A stretch of DNA of 64,000 nucleotides, taken from contig NZ_JBHTJP010000035.1 in assembly GCF_042676025.1 (NCBI RefSeq), positions 620,001-684,000 of the forward strand, written 5' to 3'. A program made the translations under genes and the position numbers. Of this stretch, positions 24,427 through 31,387 are shown one piece after another; position 1 is the first letter of the stretch, and every line of letters begins with the position of its first letter. The notes under the pieces are model-generated. The model made no database searches. It saw only the letters and a program-made list of their open reading frames with translations, and was not told the origin of the DNA. The stretch is from Salinimicrobium gaetbulicola. Lineage in GTDB: Bacteria; Bacteroidota; Bacteroidia; Flavobacteriales; Flavobacteriaceae.

Positions 24427-24444
24427 CATTAATTGGGCACAACG
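24427..24444. repeat. inverted repeat, left arm partner at 22528-22545
   Basis: CATTAATTGGGCACAACG lies 21 nt upstream of the ParB-like ATG (minus strand) and is the inverted near-copy (16/18) of the arm at the Mrr-like stop codon. Inverted terminal arms around a compact two-gene unit suggest a cassette boundary or a mobile-element end. Confidence 0.7.
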
Positions 24445-24725
24445 TGTTATATAATCATCATTTGTATTGATTAACAGTTTCTACTTCCGGCTAAACCAAA
24501 TAAAAGCTGTTCTTAATAAAAGGTACTTGCGGGAAACCGGCATTGGGGCTGCAAGAATGCGATCCGGTAGGGCAGAAGAGATGTTGCAGCTCGTTCAGTC
24601 GTAAATTTATTAATATTTTCTTAAAATTGGTGGATTCCTGTAAAGAAATCCGCCATGCAGACGGCAGAATGAAAAATGTCATTTTAGATGGTCTGCAGCT
24701 ATTCTTTTAACCAGAAACAACAAAA

Positions 24726-24767
24726 AAAAGATCAAGGTTACCTCTTCCGAAGGAACTTTGATCTTTT
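24726..24767 (-). terminator. terminator of the YceI lipoprotein gene
   Basis: AAAAGATCAAGGTT (24726-24739) pairs with AACTTTGATCTTTT (24754-24767) at 13 of 14 positions with a 14-nt loop. On the minus strand it ends in eight T residues. Confidence 0.8.
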
Positions 24768-24812
24768 CAAGATTGCCATGAATTTTGGGTGTACTAAATT
24801 ATATTACGATCA

Positions 24813-25754
24813 TTAACTTTTGGATAGAATAAAGTCAAAGTTGACTGTTACTTCATCTCCAACTTTTATAGTTCCAAGTAACATGACAGGCGGCTTCATA
24901 TCAAAGTCTGTCATCTTTAATTTTTTGGAAACTGTGAGGTGCAAATCGCCATTTGGTAATTTTTTCCCAACTGCCGATATAGGAACCGATTTACTCACTC
25001 CGGCCATGTTCAATGTGCCATTGGCATCCATTTTAACAGCCTGGGAATCATTTGTTTTTACCGCGGCATTATTGAACGAATAAGTGATGTAAGGATATTT
25101 ATCTGAATTAAAGGTTTCATAAGTTTTTTTATCCATTTTATCTCCTTTTTCACTTATTATACCCTTCACGGTAATTTTAATTTCTGCGTCTTTTACCAAG
25201 GTGACCACTTCGTCTTCTAATTGAAATGTACCCTTGCCTTCAATTTTAGTAATATTGGATTTCCACTCATGCAAGGAGGAAGTGCCCTGAACTGTTGCCT
25301 TTACAGATTTCATAGTAAAGGCGGCATTCACCGGTGCTGCCGGCTTTTCAACAACTGTTTCTTGAGGCTCATCAACAATTACCGGGGTTGGCTTATCAAT
25401 CTCAACCGGTTTAGGCGAATCGACAGTTGTTTCGGGCTTAGCGACAACTGGTGATTCAGGCTTTTCTGTGGTTGTTTCTGGCTTAGCGACAACTGTTGTT
25501 TTAGGCTTTTCCGTTTTTGTTTCTTTCTCAGCAACTATTGGTTCAGGTTCATCGATGTTTGTTTCTATGGTGTCAATATCCTTTACATCAGAACTATCAA
25601 GATAAGCTTCTACTTGAGATGGGACGTCGGAAGTAGAAGACTCTATTTGAGTTTCTTCTGGGGTGTCATCCGTTTTAGGATTCTTGCACTGGACAAATAC
25701 CATAGTTATTACCATAAAAAAGGCAATTTGTAATAGGGCATATTTTTTCATCAC
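24813..25754 (-). CDS. YceI-domain lipoprotein with repetitive linker
   Basis: The 313-residue protein has a signal peptide with lipobox FVQC (Cys23). A long, Pro/Thr/Glu/Lys-rich linker follows (about 30-145) with imperfect repeats of the unit EKP-xxx-VVAKPETT. A YceI-like lipocalin domain makes up about 150-313, with TSSLHEWK (the typical S-x-H-x-W pattern), YETFNSDKYPYITYSF and LNMAGVSKSVPI. YceI domains bind isoprenoid or fatty ligands in a beta-barrel. The linker would hold the domain away from the membrane. It belongs to the YceI-like group common in Bacteroidota. It forms a single transcription unit with its own terminator. Confidence 0.88.
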   Translation of the reverse strand: MMKKYALLQIAFFMVITMVFVQCKNPKTDDTPEETQIESSTSDVPSQVEAYLDSSDVKDIDTIETNIDEPEPIVAEKETKTEKPKTTVVAKPETTTEKPESPVVAKPETTVDSPKPVEIDKPTPVIVDEPQETVVEKPAAPVNAAFTMKSVKATVQGTSSLHEWKSNITKIEGKGTFQLEDEVVTLVKDAEIKITVKGIISEKGDKMDKKTYETFNSDKYPYITYSFNNAAVKTNDSQAVKMDANGTLNMAGVSKSVPISAVGKKLPNGDLHLTVSKKLKMTDFDMKPPVMLLGTIKVGDEVTVNFDFILSKS

Positions 25755-26061
25755 TTTATTATTTAGAGTGTTTAATTACAAAGGTTGGGTTCGCTATTTC
25801 TCCTTTAAATTTAAAGCTTTATCTGAAATTTCAGGGGTTTAGTAGATTTTAATTTCAGGACATATCAATGGTTGCAGTTGGATCATCCTGCAGGTTTTAT
25901 AGGTAATTCAAAACCCTTTAGACCTTCCGGAGAAAACCATCACTTATGTTATTGGTGCCTTCAGGTTGTACCACTGCGAGGCAGATTGAAAGATCTCCTG
26001 AAATTTAGTATCTTCATCTGCTCTGCGTTGCCCCTGCCGTCGCAGCATCAAATCCCCCCGT
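25755..26061. other. 307-nt gap upstream of the gene at 26062
   Basis: The promoter regions of two divergent genes must lie here. A possible long hairpin CTGAAATT...AATTTCAG spans about 25,825-25,860. No convincing small gene was found. The sequence TATCTTCA (about 26,008) resembles a -7 box, with two mismatches, 45-50 nt before the downstream ATG. Confidence 0.35.
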
Positions 26062-26790
26062 ATGAAAAATAGAATCTTGCTGGTCATGGTATTGACCTTG
26101 CTTCCCCTTCTTTCCATTGCCCAGCAACGTCAATTAATGGAAGCCAGGGTGGTAAACAATGACCGCGTGTTGGAAAACGTTCACATAAAGAATATTACTA
26201 CCGGAGAATATACCCTCACCAACAAGAACGGAACTTTTCTCCTGCAGGCACAAGCGGGAGATACCCTGGTGCTGTCTCATGTTGCCATGAATGATCTCAT
26301 CAGGATACTTGAAACCGATGAATTTTCAGATTTCAGAATGGAGGAAAGGGAGAATGAACTGGAAGAAGTCTCGGTAAGTGAGGTTTCTGAGATCAATGCT
26401 GTAAGTCTGGGAATAATTCAGAAAGAAATAAAACCCCTCACCACCAATGAAAGAAAACTGCATACCGCCGGCGATTTCAAATGGATCCATCTTCTAGGTA
26501 TTCTGGGAGGCAGCCTGCAAATTGATCCCATTCTCAATGCCATTAACGGCCGTACCAAAAAGTTGAAGCGGAACATTACCATCGAAAAAAAGGTGAAAAA
26601 TATCGCCTTTTTGGAAGGTTATGCCGATTATATGAAAAACAATATGGGCTTATCTGAAACTGACATGAGGAAACTGATTGCGCTGGCGGTCGAAGAAGGA
26701 GAGATTCAGGCTGTTATTGACAGCGGTAATGACGCGAGGGTCCAATTTTTTCTTCAGGATACCTGGATCAAATTCAGCGTTACGGAATAG
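26062..26790 (+). CDS. exported protein with carboxypeptidase-regulatory-like domain
   Basis: The 242-residue protein has a signal peptide (1-20, ending LSIAQ) and a CarboxypepD_reg-like beta-sandwich (about 22-95: ARVVNNDRVLENVHIKNI, then a TLTNKNGTFLL strand and GDTLVLSHVAM). This module also precedes TonB receptors. The second half is helical and basic and not recognised. Such stand-alone exported forms are frequent in Flavobacteriaceae, usually annotated as hypothetical. No operon partner is obvious. Confidence 0.75.
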   Translation: MKNRILLVMVLTLLPLLSIAQQRQLMEARVVNNDRVLENVHIKNITTGEYTLTNKNGTFLLQAQAGDTLVLSHVAMNDLIRILETDEFSDFRMEERENELEEVSVSEVSEINAVSLGIIQKEIKPLTTNERKLHTAGDFKWIHLLGILGGSLQIDPILNAINGRTKKLKRNITIEKKVKNIAFLEGYADYMKNNMGLSETDMRKLIALAVEEGEIQAVIDSGNDARVQFFLQDTWIKFSVTE

Positions 26791-27154
26791 GTGCCCCCGG
26801 AAGTTCAGACTTACAATACAACACCGATTCACGTTCGGGCTGTCATGCTGAGCCTGTTTTTCGCCCGCACTGAAAAGCTCTCAGAAATGGGGAGTTTTTT
26901 TGTTGCTGAAAATTTGTTAAATAGTTATTTTCGGAGGAGATGTTCCTTATTCACTAATCTAAATTTTAACTTTTCAGGAAGATAATCACAAATCTCTTTT
27001 CTGAAAGCAGTAATAGTAACCTGGATTCTTTCTCCCAAAGGCAGCTGGAATTTCATTGATTCAATCCCGTCTATTTAAAATATCACAACTCAATAAGCTG
27101 TATATTTGCAGTCTTAAAAACCGGGAAGTTCTATTTTAAAATTAACGACAGGGT
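26791..27154. other. 364-nt gap holding a repeat-like remnant, possible terminator and a promoter
   Basis: About 26,837-26,865 contains GGGCTGTCATGCTGAGCC, resembling the start of a repeated intergenic element often seen in Bacteroidota. About 26,876-26,902 has CTC...GGGGAG with seven T residues, a weak terminator. The -7 box at 27101 belongs to the downstream gene. No small gene is supported. Confidence 0.35.
27101..27108 (+). promoter_or_regulatory. -7 box of the acyl-CoA ligase gene
   Basis: TATATTTG (27101-27108) is a perfect Bacteroidota -7 element 47 nt before the ATG at 27155. No exact TTG is present at the -33 position. Confidence 0.6.
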
Positions 27155-28951
27155 ATGGATAATAAGCACTTAGTAGAATCTATAAAAGAAAATTCTCAAC
27201 GTTTTAAAAATAAGAATGCCTTCTACTATAAAGATAATGAGCTTAATAAATGGGAAGGTATTTCCTGGTTAGATTTCAACGATCGTGTAGAAAAGCTGTC
27301 GAAAGCACTTCTAGGCTTCGGGATATCTGAGCAACAAAACGTAGCTATCTTTTCTGAAAACATGCCCAATTGGATAATTGCAGATGTCGCAATTATGAGT
27401 ATTAAAGCTGTAACTGTTCCTATTTATGCTACCAATTCTAAAAAAGAAGCTGAATACATTATAAATGATGCTGAGGTAAGCCTGCTTTTTGTGGGTGGTC
27501 AAAATGAGTATGATAAAGCGTACGAACTTTTGAATACCACTAAACATCTAAGGCTAATTGTAGCCTTAACTAAAACTATTAAGCTTCAGCCTTCAGAAAA
27601 CTCTATGTATTTAGAAGATTTTGTAGCTGTTGAATCTACAAATCAGCTGGAAACAGAACTTCAGAAAAGATATTACGAGCGCGACTTAAATGATCTGGCA
27701 AGTATCATTTATACTTCAGGAACAACGGGCGAGCCAAAAGGGGTAATGCTGGATCATAATAATTTTGCAGCCTCCTTAAAGGCCCATGAATTTGAATTAG
27801 ATATTTCAGATGATGATGTTTCCTTAAGTTTTTTGCCATTAAGTCATATTTACGAACGTAGCTGGGTCTTTTTCTGTTTATACCGTGGAGTGGAGGTCTA
27901 CTTTAATCAGGACCCCAAAAAAATAGCCGATGTTTTAAAAGAAGTAAAACCTACGGTAATGTGTACCGTACCTCGTATTTTCGAAAAGATCTTTGCGGCA
28001 ATTCAGGATAAAAGAAAAGAAGCCTCACCGGCCAAAATGAAATTAGCAAGCTGGGCCTTAGGTATTGGTAACAGGTATTACAACAAGCATAAGCGTTTAG
28101 AGAAAAAGGTGCCGTTAGCTTTGAAACTGAAGTATAAAATAGCTGATAAATTGGTACTGAGTAAATTGCGTGAAGTGTTTGGAGGTCAAATTAAATTCAT
28201 GCCTTGCGGGGGTGCACCTTTGGCGCCCGATATGATCTCGTTCTTTCATTCATTCGGACTCAATATTAAATGCGGCTACGGCTTGACAGAGACTACCGCA
28301 ACCGTCACCTTATTTGGCGATACGCAATTTGAATTTAATTCGGCAGGAAAACCTATTGCAGGTTCTCAAATTAAGATTGGTGATAATAACGAGATCCTGG
28401 TAAAAGGCCCCGGAGTGATGAAAGGCTATTATAAAAAGCCTGAAGCTACGGAGCATGTATTTAAAGACGGATGGTTTTGTACAGGTGATGCCGGAAAAAT
28501 TGACGACAAAGGCAATCTTGTTATTACCGATAGGATTAAAGATCTAATGAAAACTTCCGGCGGAAAATATATTGCACCTCAGAAACTGGAAACTACCTTG
28601 ATCAATGATTCATTTATAGAGCAAATCGCTGTAATTGGAGATCAGCAGAAATATGTTACCGCGCTAGCTGTCCCCAGTTTTGAGAATCTGAAAAAGTACG
28701 CCTTAGAGCATAAGATCACCTTTAAGGATATTGAAGAGTTGATCAATCATAATCAGGTCAAGAATCTGTTTGAAAAAAGATTTGAGGAGCTTCAAAAGGA
28801 GTTTTCAAAATTCGAAAAGATCAAAAAATTCACCTTACTGCCCAAAGAATTCAGCATAGAAGCAGGAGAAATAACTGCCACTTTAAAACTGAAGAGAAAA
28901 GTAATTCAGGAAAAGTACAAGGTCCTTATTGATAAAATGTATGCCGAATAA
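27155..28951 (+). CDS. long-chain acyl-CoA synthetase (AMP-forming)
   Basis: The 598-residue protein is an adenylate-forming enzyme of the FadD/FAA type. It has the AMP-binding P-loop YTSGTTGEPKG (about 188-198), LSFLPLSHIYERSW, the adenine-site motif GYGLTETTATVT, and the hinge region WFCTGDAGKIDDKG followed by TDRIKDLMKTSGGKYIAP with the catalytic-lysine region near the C-terminus. It activates long-chain fatty acids to acyl-CoA at the membrane, for phospholipid synthesis or beta-oxidation. The long helix insertion around 260-310 (KKLASWALGIG-like) is typical of the bubblegum/long-chain group. Confidence 0.92.
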   Translation: MDNKHLVESIKENSQRFKNKNAFYYKDNELNKWEGISWLDFNDRVEKLSKALLGFGISEQQNVAIFSENMPNWIIADVAIMSIKAVTVPIYATNSKKEAEYIINDAEVSLLFVGGQNEYDKAYELLNTTKHLRLIVALTKTIKLQPSENSMYLEDFVAVESTNQLETELQKRYYERDLNDLASIIYTSGTTGEPKGVMLDHNNFAASLKAHEFELDISDDDVSLSFLPLSHIYERSWVFFCLYRGVEVYFNQDPKKIADVLKEVKPTVMCTVPRIFEKIFAAIQDKRKEASPAKMKLASWALGIGNRYYNKHKRLEKKVPLALKLKYKIADKLVLSKLREVFGGQIKFMPCGGAPLAPDMISFFHSFGLNIKCGYGLTETTATVTLFGDTQFEFNSAGKPIAGSQIKIGDNNEILVKGPGVMKGYYKKPEATEHVFKDGWFCTGDAGKIDDKGNLVITDRIKDLMKTSGGKYIAPQKLETTLINDSFIEQIAVIGDQQKYVTALAVPSFENLKKYALEHKITFKDIEELINHNQVKNLFEKRFEELQKEFSKFEKIKKFTLLPKEFSIEAGEITATLKLKRKVIQEKYKVLIDKMYAE

Positions 28952-28978
28952 CCGTTTTGACCGGTAGATAAAACAGTC

Positions 28979-28992
28979 CTGAATTAATTCAG
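28979..28992. other. 14-bp perfect palindrome
   Basis: CTGAATTAATTCAG is a fully symmetric 14-mer 28 nt downstream of the acyl-CoA ligase stop. Without a U-tract it is not an obvious terminator. It could bind a dimeric regulator or be chance in AT-rich DNA. Confidence 0.3.
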
Positions 28993-29162
28993 TTTAATAA
29001 CCTTACAGAACACCTTTTGAATGCCTTAAAATTGTTGAAGAAGGGATTGCATTTTGTGAAGAACAAAACAGCCCGTCAGAATAGAATTTGAAGACCAACG
29101 CCTCGGAAATATAGTTATTTTTAGCCTTACTTATTTTTTACCCAAATTATAAATAATAGACT

Positions 29163-30386
29163 GTGATAAAACCTACTATACCTGCCAATGAGATCGAAAG
29201 ACTAAATGACCTTAGATCATATGACATTCTTGACACACTTCCGGAAAAAGAATTTGATGAGATCACATTTCTAGCATCTCAAATATGTGGTACGCCAATA
29301 TCCCTTGTAAGTTTAATTGACGAAAACAGGCAGTGGTTTAAATCCCATCACGGTATTGAAGTCTCAGAAACTCCTAGAGAACAGTCCTTCTGTGGTCATG
29401 CTATAAATGATCCCGAAAATGTCATGATCGTTCCTGATTCAAGAAATGACGAACGTTTTCATGGTAACCCTTTGGTTTACAGGGATCCTAATATAATATT
29501 TTATGCCGGTATACCCCTGGTGTCGCCTAAAGGCAATGCTCTTGGGACATTATGTGTTATAGATAGTGTCCCAAGAGATTTAAATCAAACCCAGATAAAG
29601 GCTTTGAAAGCTCTGGGTAATCAATTGGGTAAATTACTTGAAAATAGAATTTCACTTGATAAACTGAACAGATCGGAACAAAAGTTAAAGGAAATTAATG
29701 CTACAAAAGATAAATTATTTTCGATAATTGGACACGATCTAAGAGGACCAATTGGCGGCCTTAAAACATTAACTGAAATATTGCTTTCTGATTTTGATCT
29801 TTCTGATACAAAAAAGATCAGGGATATTTTAAAGGTGATACAGACCTCTGCTAATTCTACCTATGATCTTTTAGAGAATCTTTTGACCTGGGCGAAATCA
29901 CAACAAAATGACATCAAATTTGCTCCTCAGGAAATTCATCTGAATCCTATGGTCACTCAAACCGTTGAACTTTTTTCTGAATTGTCTAAAAATAAGGAAG
30001 TCATTATCAGTCCTGACATTTCGGAGAGTACATATGTTTTTGCAGATAAAAATATGCTGATGACGGTGTTGCGGAATTTAATCTCAAATGCCATTAAATT
30101 CTCGTCAAAGGGAGAGCTTATTCAAATTTTTTCTGAGAAAAGAGATGATGCTTTTATAATCACCGTAAAAGATCAAGGTACGGGAATAAAGGAGGAGGAC
30201 AAGTCTAAAATTTTCACAAAAACCGAGCATTTTACTGCCTATGGAACCAATGGAGAAAAAGGTACCGGCTTAGGGTTAATGTTATGCCTGGAGTTCATTG
30301 AAAAACATGGAGGAAAAATATGGGTAGATAGTGAATTAGGAAAAGGGAGTGCTTTTAGTTTTACTCTGCCTTTAAAAGATGCTTAA
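29163..30386 (+). CDS. GAF-domain sensor histidine kinase
   Basis: The 407-residue protein reads from a GTG start and has no membrane segment. The N-terminal GAF domain (about 25-165) has the family phrases LPEKEFDEITFLASQICG and SLIDENRQWFKSHHG with EQSFCGHAI. A HisKA-type helix carries phospho-acceptor His191 in IIGHDLRGPIGG. The HATPase has the N-box NLISNAIKF, D-x-G in DQGTGIKEED and the G2 box GEKGTGLGLML. It should be a cytosolic two-component kinase. The GAF of this subtype senses small molecules or redox state. No response regulator is adjacent, so the partner is unknown (the stand-alone receiver at 2015 is not linked). Confidence 0.9.
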   Translation: MIKPTIPANEIERLNDLRSYDILDTLPEKEFDEITFLASQICGTPISLVSLIDENRQWFKSHHGIEVSETPREQSFCGHAINDPENVMIVPDSRNDERFHGNPLVYRDPNIIFYAGIPLVSPKGNALGTLCVIDSVPRDLNQTQIKALKALGNQLGKLLENRISLDKLNRSEQKLKEINATKDKLFSIIGHDLRGPIGGLKTLTEILLSDFDLSDTKKIRDILKVIQTSANSTYDLLENLLTWAKSQQNDIKFAPQEIHLNPMVTQTVELFSELSKNKEVIISPDISESTYVFADKNMLMTVLRNLISNAIKFSSKGELIQIFSEKRDDAFIITVKDQGTGIKEEDKSKIFTKTEHFTAYGTNGEKGTGLGLMLCLEFIEKHGGKIWVDSELGKGSAFSFTLPLKDA

Positions 30387-30665
30387 GGATAAAGGCCGGT
30401 ATTTGTCTTGAAGATCCTAATATCTTGAAAGGAAATTTACAAATGTCTCTCTTCACACTTCTCACATTTTTATCGCCTCTAAGGGCAATAACAGGCGACA
30501 TTTTATTCCTCCAAAGTCTAATCGGGAACTCTTGATTGTTTCTTTTAAAAGAATATAACTGACTTATTAAAATTATTTTATCTTCACATAAATTTAACCT
30601 AATTTGTGCGTAGAATAAACACCCTGCTCTTGAAATGCTGATAAATTTTTTGAATACGATAGTAA

Positions 30666-31382
30666 GTGGGTAAAAAGCTGTTAATCTTTATATTTCTTCA
30701 TATAAGCTATAGTGCTAGTTCGCAATTGGACGGTAGTGTACTGAGTTTTTATAGTGAAATGGATAAATTCCATCAAATCCAAAACCAAAGGATTGTTAAT
30801 GGTGTTGAATATCGTGACCTATACAGAACAATAAATAATAAACATAGTTTTTTAAAAGGAAGAGATTTTCAAAAAGCATTGCTTTTCTATAACGATCAGT
30901 TATTTCCAGAAATATCCATTCGTTATGACTTTTTCCGAGATATAGTAGTGGCAAAAATTCAAATAGAAAATGGCCAGGTCTATATCATTCAACTGATCAA
31001 TGATTTGTTAGAAAACTTTACTGTAGGTCAGCAAAAATTCATAAACGTCACTTTTGATAATAAGGTTTTTGAGAATGGATTTTATGAAATTCTGGCAAAA
31101 TCTGATTGCGCCTCATTGTTGAAGAAGCGGAGGTTCAGACCTCTTGAGAAAAGAGATAAATCCTATATGTATTATGAATTCGAAGAAATTGATACACAGC
31201 GAATTATAAATATTTCAGGCAATTATATTAAAGCCTCAAAAAAGGAACTCATTGAAATGTTTCCAAAAAATAAGGGTGAAATAAAAGAGTTTTATAAAAA
31301 AAATCGCTCCTTAAGGAAATTAAATGAGGATAAATTTTATCAGGAGTTGACGATTATTTTAAGCAAAATAAGTTGCAGTTAA
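30666..31382 (+). CDS. exported protein of unknown function preceding a TonB receptor
   Basis: The 238-residue protein reads from a GTG with an N-terminal signal-like segment (about 3-20, ending YSASSQ). The rest is a mix of strands and helices with GVEYRDLYRTINNKHSFLKGRDFQ and RYDFFRDIVVAKIQ, ending with a charged helical part. I do not recognise a family. The stop codon is 5 nt before the ATG of the TonB receptor, so they are in one transcript and probably act together on an outer-membrane substrate. It is AT-rich. Confidence 0.7.
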   Translation: MGKKLLIFIFLHISYSASSQLDGSVLSFYSEMDKFHQIQNQRIVNGVEYRDLYRTINNKHSFLKGRDFQKALLFYNDQLFPEISIRYDFFRDIVVAKIQIENGQVYIIQLINDLLENFTVGQQKFINVTFDNKVFENGFYEILAKSDCASLLKKRRFRPLEKRDKSYMYYEFEEIDTQRIINISGNYIKASKKELIEMFPKNKGEIKEFYKKNRSLRKLNEDKFYQELTIILSKISCS

Positions 31383-31387
31383 GGATT

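Larger units (their letters stand above)
24407..24812. other. 406-nt gap between the ParB-like and YceI genes
   Basis: This stretch holds the left arm of the flanking repeat (24427-24444) and the terminator of the YceI gene (24726-24767). Between them, about 24,500-24,700 has a different base composition, with a GC-richer piece around 24,525-24,600. A 63-codon open frame there has no recognisable motif and I do not call it a gene. I found no copy of the tRNA-Leu 3' end here, so no att site can be claimed. Confidence 0.5.

Noticed and set aside
24491..24682. 63-codon minus-strand open frame in the gap
   Set aside because: No homology pattern, no promoter or signal, and the composition varies within it.
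20811..24812. tRNA-Leu att site for an integrated element
   Set aside because: I looked for a second copy of the tRNA 3' end (GTTCGAGTCTCTCCGCCCGC) downstream and found none in the window. No integrase gene is present.
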